Of a stretch of 24,553 bases of DNA, positions 15,613-23,023 are shown piece after piece. Made by a program: the position numbers and the translations under genes. The notes under the pieces are model-generated. The model was not told where the DNA came from, did not search any database, and worked only from the letters and a program-made list of their open reading frames with translations. Each line of letters begins with the position of its first letter. Positions within the stretch are counted from its first letter, which is position 1. Origin of the DNA: Richelia sp. UBA3308 (GTDB taxonomy: Bacteria > Cyanobacteriota > Cyanobacteriia > Cyanobacteriales > Nostocaceae). Location of the stretch: the NCBI GenBank assembly GCA_002361335.1, contig DESS01000048.1, forward strand, positions 13,177-37,729, given 5' to 3'.

Positions 15613-16512
15613 TTATTCTTCACCCCAAGTCCGCAATTGGAAATAAACTAATAACATTGTGATTGCTAACAATAGGTTTGCAGCAGCAGCAGCATAACCG
15701 AAATCAAATTGACCGAAAGCTTCTTGATAAATGTAATAAACTAGTAAATTGGTAGAATTTAAAGGACCACCACCGGTAATTACGTAAACTTGCTCAAAAC
15801 TGCGTAAAGTAAAAATCACAGTGGTTATAGTTACAAATATCACAGTAGGTCGTAATCCTGGTAAAGTCACATTCCAAAATTGTTCCCAACTGTTAGCACC
15901 ATCAAGTTCTGCTGCTTCGTAACGACTGAGGGGGATAGTTTGCAAACCAGCTAAAAACACTACCATGTTGAAACCAAGCTGTTTCCAAATACTTAATAAA
16001 ATGATTACTGGCATTGCCCAAGTGGTACTACCTAACCAAGAGATCGGTTCAATGCCAATACTATCTAAAATTGCATTAACGGGACCTTGATTTTGAAATA
16101 ACCAGCGAAATCCTAAACCAGCAGCAACTAAAGAAATAATTGAAGGTAAAAAATAAGAGGTTCGTAATAATCCCCGTAAGATTATGCTGCGGTTTAACAA
16201 AACTGCCAATCCTAAAGGAATAACAATACTCGGTAAAACTGTACCGATGGTGAAATAAGCTGTATTCCAAACAACTTGCCAAAAATCGGGATTAAGTATT
16301 AAACGTAGATAATTTTTTAATCCTATCCAAGTTACACCGTCTCTAGTAAAACTACCAGCAGTGAAGCTGAGGTAAAATAAATAACCAATCGGACCAATTA
16401 CAAAGATTCCTAGTAGTATGAGGGCGGGAGCCAGAAAAAACCAAGCTGCAAAGGTTTGATTATCTAATAGTTCTTTGAAAGAAAATTTAGAAGTCTTAGT
16501 ATTTGACTGCAT
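15613..16512 (-). CDS. Sugar ABC transporter permease (MalF/UgpA type)
   Basis: The 299-residue protein has six membrane segments and the binding-protein-dependent permease motif EAAELDGAN..QFWNVTLPGL starting at residue 199, which contacts the ATPase. The N-terminal half with FFLAPALILLGIFVIGP and WIGLKNY is typical of the carbohydrate-uptake (CUT1) family. CUT1 transporters need a second permease, a binding protein and an ATPase; none is in this window. In cyanobacteria the parts of such systems are often scattered. The substrate cannot be told, with glucosylglycerol, sucrose-type sugars and glycerol-phosphate all possible. ATG at 16512, divergent from purN with 213 bases between. Confidence 0.9.
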   Translation of the reverse strand: MQSNTKTSKFSFKELLDNQTFAAWFFLAPALILLGIFVIGPIGYLFYLSFTAGSFTRDGVTWIGLKNYLRLILNPDFWQVVWNTAYFTIGTVLPSIVIPLGLAVLLNRSIILRGLLRTSYFLPSIISLVAAGLGFRWLFQNQGPVNAILDSIGIEPISWLGSTTWAMPVIILLSIWKQLGFNMVVFLAGLQTIPLSRYEAAELDGANSWEQFWNVTLPGLRPTVIFVTITTVIFTLRSFEQVYVITGGGPLNSTNLLVYYIYQEAFGQFDFGYAAAAANLLLAITMLLVYFQLRTWGEE

Positions 16513-16725
16513 TGGATGGAGTGATGTTTACAGTAAAGATATTTTACCGAAGTGCACCGAATCAATCTTGGATTTAGGATGCAGGGATTATAGCCGCAAG
16601 ATTAAGACGGGGCTTGCGATGCCTGTACCACAAGAGTTGGATAAAAATTATCTTGATTTTCTGCAGGTTGGTAGCAATGTCAAAAAAAAGATAATATTTC
16701 TCTTGCTACCAATTTTTGTACAATT

Positions 16726-17397
16726 ATGACTTCTGTCTGCCCAAGTTTAATATCTCCGGATGTCACCACACAATCACAGGTATCAAATTCGCCTTTAAAA
16801 TTGGGAATCATGGCTTCAGGTAATGGTAGTAATTTTGAAGCAGTTGCCCAAGCGATTGAAAACGGACAATTAAATGCTCAAATTCAAGTTTTAATTTACA
16901 ATAACCCAGATGCTTATGTGGCAGTACGGGCACTGAAATGGAAAATCAAAGCTGTATTTATCAATCATCGCCACTACAAGCAGCGAGAAGAATTAGATAA
17001 GCAAATTGTCCAAACTTTGCATTCCTATGATGTGGAATGGGTAATAATGGCTGGCTGGATGCGTTTAGTAACTCAAGTATTAATCGATGCATTTCCCCAA
17101 AAAATTATTAATATTCATCCCAGTTTGTTACCTAGTTTTAAGGGAGTACGTGCTGTGGAACAAGCAATCAAGGCTGGAGTAAAAATTACTGGCTGTACGG
17201 TACATTTGGTTTCCTTAGAAATGGATAGTGGCAGGATTTTAATGCAAGCTGCAGTGCCAGTACTAGCGGAGGATAACCCAGATACACTCCATGCCAGAAT
17301 TCAAGCTCAAGAACATCGAATTTTGCCTTGTGCGATCGCTTTGGCAGCCAGTGGAGGGTGTGGGGAGTGTGGGGAGTGTGGGAGGTGTGGGAGGTAG
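16726..17397 (+). CDS. purN: Phosphoribosylglycinamide formyltransferase PurN, with repeat-encoded tail
   Basis: PurN transfers a formyl group from 10-formyltetrahydrofolate to GAR in the third step of purine synthesis. The GART fold starts at about residue 25 with LKLGIMASGNGSNFEA. The catalytic residues are present: Asn129 and His131 in IINIHPSLLPSFKG and Asp167 in LEMDSGRI. The first 24 residues are extra compared with E. coli and may be a loosely conserved leader; the next internal Met (residue 29) would cut into the fold. The last 14 residues, GGCGECGECGRCGR, are encoded by a GGGGAGTGT tandem repeat that has run into the 3' end of the gene. The enzyme core is complete before that, so activity should be kept. 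Confidence 0.93.
   Translation: MTSVCPSLISPDVTTQSQVSNSPLKLGIMASGNGSNFEAVAQAIENGQLNAQIQVLIYNNPDAYVAVRALKWKIKAVFINHRHYKQREELDKQIVQTLHSYDVEWVIMAGWMRLVTQVLIDAFPQKIINIHPSLLPSFKGVRAVEQAIKAGVKITGCTVHLVSLEMDSGRILMQAAVPVLAEDNPDTLHARIQAQEHRILPCAIALAASGGCGECGECGRCGR
17352..17395. repeat. G-rich tandem repeat in the 3' end of purN
   Basis: Nine- and ten-base units of the GGGGAGTGT and GGGAGGTGT type are repeated four to five times and end in the purN stop codon (GGGAGGTAG). The same kind of G-rich simple repeat occurs at pstS. Here it is translated. Confidence 0.85.
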
Positions 17398-17562
17398 GTT
17401 TATGCAAAAACCTGCATTAATAAAACTCGTTACTACTCAACACTCACAACTCACAATTAATGCCCAATTACAAATTACTAATTAGAAATTAGGAATTATC
17501 CTATTTTTCCTGTGGGGGGGTACAATAAATGCCGATTGTCTTCCCGTAATATAGAAAATTTC

Positions 17563-18120
17563 ATGATTTCAAGTAACGACTTTCGTACTGGTGTATCGAT
17601 CGTATTGGATGGTTCGGTATGGCGAGTGGTAGAATTCCTCCACGTTAAGCCTGGTAAAGGTTCTGCTTTTGTTCGGACAAAACTTAAGAGTGTTACAACT
17701 GGTAATACTGTAGAAAGAACCTTCCGGGCTGGGGAAACGGTACCTCAAGCCACTTTAGAAAAAAGTACTATGCAACATACCTATAAAGAAGGTGATGATT
17801 TTGTCTTTATGGATATGGAAACTTATGAAGAAAGCCGTTTAACTTCCCAACAAATTGGCGATCGCGTTAAATACCTCAATGAAGGCATGGAAGTTAATGT
17901 TATCCGTTGGAATGACCAAGTATTAGAGGTAGAATTACCTAATTCTGTAGTACTCGAAGTCATCCAAACCGATCCCGGTGTCAAAGGTGATACTGCTACA
18001 GGTGGTACTAAACCTGCAACACTTGAAAGTGGAGCAATTGTTATGGTTCCTTTGTTTATTTCTCAAGGAGAACGTATTCGTATCGATACTCGTGACGATA
18101 AGTATTTAGGTAGGGAATAA
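17563..18120 (+). CDS. efp: Translation elongation factor P
   Basis: EF-P relieves ribosome stalling at consecutive prolines. The open frame reaches back to 17512, but the conserved family start MISSNDFRTG begins at 17563, giving the usual 185 residues. The first 17 codons of the longer frame come from a G-run spacer and are not part of the protein. The tip loop reads VKPGKGSAFVRTKLK with Lys32 at the modification position, so it is a lysine-type EF-P and not the Arg/EarP type. All three beta-barrel domains are present, ending in GERIRIDTRDDKYLGRE. A TACAAT hexamer at 17521-17526 could be a -10 box. accB follows 138 bases downstream, an arrangement seen in many bacteria. Confidence 0.96.
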   Translation: MISSNDFRTGVSIVLDGSVWRVVEFLHVKPGKGSAFVRTKLKSVTTGNTVERTFRAGETVPQATLEKSTMQHTYKEGDDFVFMDMETYEESRLTSQQIGDRVKYLNEGMEVNVIRWNDQVLEVELPNSVVLEVIQTDPGVKGDTATGGTKPATLESGAIVMVPLFISQGERIRIDTRDDKYLGRE

Positions 18121-18258
18121 CAACCACTTCAATTTGGATTGAAAAAAAAACGCGCTTTTGTCATCTTACTGCGGGGGGATATCTATCCCTACCGTTTTAA
18201 GAAATACTAATATATCGATTGATTATCTATAAACTAATTCCATGAGGATATTTAAGCT

Positions 18259-18765
18259 GTGTCATTAGATTTTAACGAAATTCGCCAACTTTTAGCGACT
18301 ATTGCACAAACAGATATTTCAGAAGTAAATCTTAAAAGCGAAAATTTTGAATTAACGGTACGTAGGGGTGTTCATCAAGCGTCTCCAGAACCAGTTACAG
18401 TAGTATCGACCCCGGTTAGTATTCCAAGTCCAGATGTTTCCTCAATGCAAGAAACAGTGAATCGGGGTGCCTTAGATGCTGCCAAGGTGGGAGGGCAAGT
18501 CGATCGAGATGTCAAGGATTCAAAACTTGTCGAAATTTATTCCCCAATGGTAGGAACCTTTTACCGCGCCCCCGCACCTGGAGAATCTCCCTTTGTTGAA
18601 GTTGGCGATCGCATTCGTCGCGGCGATACTGTGTGTATAATTGAAGCCATGAAATTGATGAATGAAATCGAAGCTGAGATATCCGGTCAAGTCATGGAAA
18701 TTTTGGTAGAAAATGGTTCCCCTGTAGAATATGGTCAACCTTTAATGCGAATTAACCCCGATTAA
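18259..18765 (+). CDS. accB: Biotin carboxyl carrier protein of acetyl-CoA carboxylase
   Basis: AccB carries the biotin that shuttles CO2 between biotin carboxylase (AccC) and the carboxyltransferase in fatty acid synthesis. The 168-residue protein has the N-terminal docking segment (DFNEIRQLLATIAQTDISEV), a Pro/Ser/Val-rich linker (about 40-85) and a C-terminal biotinyl domain with EAMKLMNEIEAE, in which Lys132 is biotinylated. The start is GTG at 18259, with GAGGA about 10 bases upstream. accC is not adjacent, as usual in cyanobacteria, while efp precedes it on the same strand. Confidence 0.96.
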   Translation: MSLDFNEIRQLLATIAQTDISEVNLKSENFELTVRRGVHQASPEPVTVVSTPVSIPSPDVSSMQETVNRGALDAAKVGGQVDRDVKDSKLVEIYSPMVGTFYRAPAPGESPFVEVGDRIRRGDTVCIIEAMKLMNEIEAEISGQVMEILVENGSPVEYGQPLMRINPD

Positions 18766-18833
18766 GTATTAATCTATATAACGAATGTGTAATTGTAAAA
18801 AAAGTTAGTGACCTTTGCGGCGGGTTAATTCTA

Positions 18834-19178
18834 ATGAAACAAACTTTGCCTGTACCCTCAGAAGTGGTGCAACAAGTAGCTGAATACTTCAGTCTGTTAA
18901 GCGAGCCGATGCGTCTACGTCTATTGCATCTGCTTAAAGATGAAGAGAAATGCGTGCAAGAATTGGTAGAGGCAACCCATACTTCTCAGGCTAATGTATC
19001 AAAACACCTTAAGGTAATGTGGCAAGCGGGAATTCTCAGCCGCCGCAGTGAGGGTACTAGTGCATACTACCGAGTGGAAGATCAAATGATTTTTGAATTG
19101 TGTAACCAGGTTTGCGATCGTCTCGCTACTAGGTTAGAACAACAAGCCCGCAGTTTTCGGGTTTTGAATGGGAGATAA
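18834..19178 (+). CDS. ArsR/SmtB family transcriptional regulator
   Basis: The 114-residue protein is a single winged-helix domain: LLSEPMRLRLLHLLKDEEKCVQEL (dimer and first helices), then the recognition helix TSQANVSKHLKVMWQAGIL (about 50-68) and the wing RRSEGTSAYYRV. In metal-sensing ArsR proteins the site before the recognition helix is C-x-C. Here only Cys40 is present, with Cys90 and Cys94 in the last helix. A metal-binding role is therefore possible (Cys40 with Cys90/Cys94) but not assured. A redox or non-metal regulator is equally possible. It follows accB by 68 bases and faces a shared terminator at 19253-19282. No target gene is obvious next to it. Confidence 0.88.
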   Translation: MKQTLPVPSEVVQQVAEYFSLLSEPMRLRLLHLLKDEEKCVQELVEATHTSQANVSKHLKVMWQAGILSRRSEGTSAYYRVEDQMIFELCNQVCDRLATRLEQQARSFRVLNGR

Positions 19179-19252
19179 ATTTTCAACCTTTAGATCTTAA
19201 ATTTTAGATTCTAATCACCATTTACTCCAAGAGTACTAAAGTACTAAAATAG

Positions 19253-19282
19253 TTAACCCCACGGATAAATCCGGGGGGTTAA
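19253..19282. terminator. Bidirectional terminator between the ArsR gene and the GerMN gene
   Basis: TTAACCCC-a-CGGA pairs with TCCG-g-GGGGTTAA around a TAAA loop, giving twelve base pairs and one A/G mismatch. It lies between convergent genes. The T content on either side is low, so termination strength is uncertain. Confidence 0.7.
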
Positions 19283-19305
19283 TCCAAAATCTTCTTGAGG
19301 TTTGA

Positions 19306-19938
19306 TTAAAGCTCGAAGTTTTTATCGTAGCTCTCACGAGTTAGTGGTTGTTGCAATTCTAAGCCTTCACCACCAAGAACATCAATTTGTTCGCCGTTCA
19401 ATTCTAGGTACACTTGAGCTTTTTCGTTCAAGGCTGTAGCGGTGTAGACAATTTGTCCTAAGCGCCCAATCATGGAAGCACTACCGCCACCATATTGAAA
19501 ATCTTCGGATAAATTAACTCGAACAACTTCGTTTTCCTCTCCTTCGACTTTAATACTTAGTAATTTAGTTCCTTGGGGTATTGTAGAAGAACCAGATCCT
19601 TCTGTAGGTCCAGCTAATAACTGGTTAAAAGCTGCGTTCAGAAATTTGGAAGGTTGAGTCTTAATTTCTGAGACTTCAATACGTTGAGGAACTAATTTAA
19701 AACTAGTACCATCAGCACTTTGTTCAAGCCAGAAGACTGTAGCAGTTTGTTCATCAGTAGCTGGCGATGGTTTTAATTGATTGTTTTTTCCATAAGGATT
19801 TAATATGGGGGTATCTGAATTCTCGATAGTAGGGGGGTTGAAAGCAAAATAACCCACAACACCAGCTACTGCGATCGCCGCAGTAGCAAGAGTTGCTGCG
19901 ACACCGGAAGAAAAACGATTTTTTGGTTGCTCTGTCAT
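19306..19938 (-). CDS. GerMN domain-containing membrane-anchored protein
   Basis: The 210-residue protein has one N-terminal membrane segment (about 14-33) and a low-complexity linker. A GerMN domain follows from about residue 65: TVFWLEQSADG, FNQLLAGPTEGSGSSTIPQGTKLLSIKVEG, VRVNLSEDFQYGGGSASMIGRLGQIVYT. GerMN domains are named from Bacillus spore germination protein GerM but are common in non-sporulating bacteria on the outer face of the membrane, often together with peptidoglycan amidases. The exact role is unknown. Its start overlaps the stop of the upstream DUF2993 gene by 4 bases, so the two are translationally coupled. Confidence 0.87.
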   Translation of the reverse strand: MTEQPKNRFSSGVAATLATAAIAVAGVVGYFAFNPPTIENSDTPILNPYGKNNQLKPSPATDEQTATVFWLEQSADGTSFKLVPQRIEVSEIKTQPSKFLNAAFNQLLAGPTEGSGSSTIPQGTKLLSIKVEGEENEVVRVNLSEDFQYGGGSASMIGRLGQIVYTATALNEKAQVYLELNGEQIDVLGGEGLELQQPLTRESYDKNFEL

Positions 19939-20822
19939 CTGACACCTTTAGTTGTTGGCTGAGATATTACCTGTATCTGTGTGAGGGGCTTGGTAGACGA
20001 CGCTGATGGGGAAAGGGTTTTTGCACGCTTTGTGTATGACGGTTGTATTTGTACAAAAGCTGCAATTTCTAACTTATTCGTTCCTATATTCAATTTTAGA
20101 ATTCTTACTAGAAGTCCGTCACCTTCGGTGTTACGTAAATCTAGTCTTTGATTAAGGTTTTTTACAATTCCTTCAACGAATTGTGATGCAACTTGTTCCT
20201 CATTTACAGTTACGACTGTTTCAATTAGCTGAATTTGTTTACCTTTGTTAATAATATTTACTCCCGTCTCTACCTTTATTAACAAAAGTTTTTCATTGTT
20301 TTCCGAACGTAATTCAATTTGAAAAAATAAGCGGTTGTGATCTAAAATCTGGAATTGTGGATTAGCAAACTTATATACAGCATCTTCCTCTAAATTTACG
20401 TAGTCTTTGGTGTTGACATTTAATTTCGATAGTAAGGCTAATACGTCGGGTGATTGTAATAATTTGTTAATATCTGTTTGAGTAAAAACTAACCGGATAC
20501 CAGCTTGTAAAGGTTTTTTTAATTTGGGTTTTCTTTTTTGAATGCTGCGGGGAAAAAAAGCGATTTCATCAGTTTCTAGTTCCAAAGCATCAATACGAAA
20601 ATCATATTGTTTTAACTGTAAACCCCGTGCTGCAATTCTAATTTTGGCAATTTTTCCTTGTAGTAATTGATGAGTTGGTGCATTATCCACACGTACATGT
20701 AATTTTTCTACGTTGGTAAATTGAGAACGAATCGCATTTTCAGCGGCACTGTCAACAACAACTCCAGCGGCAGTAATAAAACTAAAGCCACCCGACAATA
20801 GAAAGGAGATAAATTCTATCAA
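19935..20822 (-). CDS. DUF2993 (LmeA-like) envelope protein
   Basis: The 295-residue protein matches the cyanobacterial DUF2993 pattern. A short hydrophobic start (FISFLLSGGFSFITAAGVVV) is followed by AENAIRSQFTNVEKLHVRVDNAP, QGKIAKIRIAARGLQLK, RIDALELETDEIAF and a repeated beta-rich lipid-binding-like fold to about residue 265. The tail is Ser/Thr/Lys-rich. The actinobacterial relative LmeA is a periplasmic phospholipid-binding protein of mannan synthesis; a lipid-transfer or envelope role here is inference. It overlaps the GerMN gene by 4 bases and lies 99 bases downstream of proS, with a repeat between. Confidence 0.82.
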   Translation of the reverse strand: MIEFISFLLSGGFSFITAAGVVVDSAAENAIRSQFTNVEKLHVRVDNAPTHQLLQGKIAKIRIAARGLQLKQYDFRIDALELETDEIAFFPRSIQKRKPKLKKPLQAGIRLVFTQTDINKLLQSPDVLALLSKLNVNTKDYVNLEEDAVYKFANPQFQILDHNRLFFQIELRSENNEKLLLIKVETGVNIINKGKQIQLIETVVTVNEEQVASQFVEGIVKNLNQRLDLRNTEGDGLLVRILKLNIGTNKLEIAAFVQIQPSYTKRAKTLSPSASSTKPLTQIQVISQPTTKGVR

Positions 20823-20845
20823 AGTATCAAGGAAGGTAGATTTTT

Positions 20846-20912
20846 ACGGGCCTTCTCTGCCCGTACCACAAGATTTTTTAACCGGGCAGGGATGCCCGTA
20901 TCACAAGATTTT
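20846..20912. repeat. Two GGGCAGGGATGCCCGT-type palindromic repeats after proS
   Basis: Two adjacent units of the type ACGGGC..GCCCGTACCACAAG and CGGGCAGGGATGCCCGTATC. Each forms a short GC stem followed by ACCACAAGATTTT or ATCACAAGATTTT. A third relative lies at 22901-22937, so the two groups flank proS. Their position just after the proS stop would also suit a terminator. Confidence 0.75.
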
Positions 20913-20921
20913 AAAAATATA

Positions 20922-22724
20922 TTAGTTTAGTTGATTGTCGATCTTCTGCTGCAAAGTAGATACAACTTGATCTATGGCAATTTCGTAAGACTCATTAGTT
21001 TTTCGTTCTACAATTTCAACTTTACCGTTGGCGATCGCTCTTCCAGTGACAATCCGATAAGGAATACCGATTAATTCGGCATCTTTAAATTTAGCCCCGG
21101 CACGCTCGCTTCTGTCATCGAGAAGGGTTTCAATTCCTACTTTATTTAATTCCCCATAAAGTTTTTCGGCAATTTCTAGTTGCTGAGTGTCTTTAATATT
21201 GGGAATTGTCACAATTGCATGATATGGCGCAATTGCTAGAGGCCAAATAATCCCATTTTCGTCATAGGATTGCTCTACTGCTGCTTGAGCCATTCGGGAA
21301 ACTCCCACACCATAACAACCCATAACTAAAGGTTGCTCTTTACCTTGTTCAGAAGTATAAGTTGCTCCCATGGCTTGGGAATATTTGCTACCCAATTGAA
21401 ATATATGCCCCACTTCTATACCCCTAGCTGATTTAAGGGTTTGCTCTGGATTCTCAACTGCGCGATCGCCAATTTTTGCTGTACGTATATCTACTACTAA
21501 TTCTGGTAATTGAAATTGTTCTCCCCAATTGGCTCCGACAACGTGATAACCAGATTCATTGGCACCTGTAACAAAATTCTTCAATTCCACTGCGGTTTTA
21601 TCTACAAACCTTAAAAATTTGGAATCTACCGAACCCCCTTTAATATAATCATCGCTAAGATCCGGCGCAATATAACCCAAAGGTAAAGGTTTAGCCGCCC
21701 ATTTTGATTGCGCTTCTACATTGGGTACATCTAAACCAACAATAGAATTTGCATCATAAGTTGAAGCTAATTTTGTCAATTCGTTATATAACTTAACTTC
21801 ATTAACATCTTGATCACCTCGAATATTTACCAAAACTAATACAATTATACCATTGTCGTAAACTGCTTGGTAAAGAACATTTTTGACAACTTGGGTAGGA
21901 GAACATTCGAGTATTTGGCAAAGCTTTTCAATAGTTTCGGTATTAGGAGTCTCTAGTTTTTGGTAACTTGTGTAAGTTGAAGCTGTGGCATCGGGGGGTA
22001 AAGAAACGGCTTTTTCCACATTAGCGGCGTACTTTCCATCATCAGTATAGAGGACTTCATCTTCCCCAGCTTCAGCTAGTACCATAAATTCTGTAGAGCC
22101 ACTACCGCCAATTGCACCAGAATCGGCTTCCACAGCGCGAAATTGTAAACCACAACGCCTTAACATATTGCTGTAGGCTTGATACATATCCTGATAAGTT
22201 TTTTTCAGGCTTTCTGTATCGGTGTGGAAAGAATAACCATCTTTCATAATAAATTCTCGTCCGCGCATTAAACCAAAACGGGGACGAATTTCATCGCGGA
22301 ATTTAGTTTGAATTTGGTAGAGATGTAAAGGTAGCTGACGGTAAGAACGAATAGTATCTCGAGCAACTGTGGTAATTACTTCTTCATGAGTGGGACCGAG
22401 TGCTAAATTTTGCTCCCGTCGATCAGTAAGGGAGAACATAATACCTTCAGCCTTAGTATAAGTATCCCAGCGTCCAGATTCTTTCCATAAATCGGCAGGT
22501 TGTAACTGAGGTAAAAGACATTCTTGGGCACCGGTAGCATTCATTTCCTCACGGACAATTTGAGAAACCTTTTGTAAAACCCGCCACATCAAGGGCAGAT
22601 AGGCGTATATACCGCTACCGATGCGGCGAATATAACCCGCACGGACTAATAATTTATGACTGGGAATTTCAGCATCTGCTGGATCATCCCTAAGTGTAAC
22701 GAATAACATTTGTGACAGTCGCAT
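20922..22724 (-). CDS. proS: Prolyl-tRNA synthetase, bacterial type
   Basis: ProRS charges tRNA-Pro with proline in the cytoplasm. The 600-residue protein has class II motif 1 in the N-terminal region (YIRRIGSGIYAYLPLMWRVL), the GPTHEEV strand (110-116) and motif 2 FRDEIRPRFGLMRGREF (142-158). A YbaK-like editing insertion spans about 224-410 (ending near HVVGANWGEQF). Motif 3 is GCYGVGVSRM (469-478). A C-terminal anticodon-binding domain (APYHAIVTIPNIKDT, LLDDRSERAGAKFKDAELIG) completes it. This is the long bacterial form with editing domain. ATG at 22724, with GGGGAGA about 6 bases upstream. No T-box or other leader structure is seen. Confidence 0.97.
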   Translation of the reverse strand: MRLSQMLFVTLRDDPADAEIPSHKLLVRAGYIRRIGSGIYAYLPLMWRVLQKVSQIVREEMNATGAQECLLPQLQPADLWKESGRWDTYTKAEGIMFSLTDRREQNLALGPTHEEVITTVARDTIRSYRQLPLHLYQIQTKFRDEIRPRFGLMRGREFIMKDGYSFHTDTESLKKTYQDMYQAYSNMLRRCGLQFRAVEADSGAIGGSGSTEFMVLAEAGEDEVLYTDDGKYAANVEKAVSLPPDATASTYTSYQKLETPNTETIEKLCQILECSPTQVVKNVLYQAVYDNGIIVLVLVNIRGDQDVNEVKLYNELTKLASTYDANSIVGLDVPNVEAQSKWAAKPLPLGYIAPDLSDDYIKGGSVDSKFLRFVDKTAVELKNFVTGANESGYHVVGANWGEQFQLPELVVDIRTAKIGDRAVENPEQTLKSARGIEVGHIFQLGSKYSQAMGATYTSEQGKEQPLVMGCYGVGVSRMAQAAVEQSYDENGIIWPLAIAPYHAIVTIPNIKDTQQLEIAEKLYGELNKVGIETLLDDRSERAGAKFKDAELIGIPYRIVTGRAIANGKVEIVERKTNESYEIAIDQVVSTLQQKIDNQLN

Positions 22725-22900
22725 GGTGTCTCCCCTTAATGAATTTTATAATTGGAATTTTATAGATTTATACACTCAGGAAATAACTATTTTGTAAACA
22801 TGAGTGTTAATGGCGGTTTTACATACAATTTGTATAATTTGTAAGGGTTTCATCCTACCATAAGAGTTTTAGATTATACTTTTATATTTAAGACTATATT

Positions 22901-22937
22901 TAAGACGGGCAGGATGCCCATCCCACAAGAGTTTTAG
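22901..22937. repeat. GGGCAGGATGCCC palindromic repeat upstream of proS
   Basis: GACGGGCAGGATGCCCATCC followed by CACAAGAGTTTTAGAT is a relative of the pair at 20846-20912. A partial echo, AAGAGTTTTAGATTA, lies just before it at 22861-22875. It falls in the divergent spacer between proS and the acyltransferase gene. Confidence 0.7.
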
Positions 22938-23023
22938 ATCATCAATACTAAAACTGTGATTTGAATTATTGATTTAAATGGCCGACCTTCGATGTAAAAT
23001 TGCAACATTAGGAGAAAATAATT

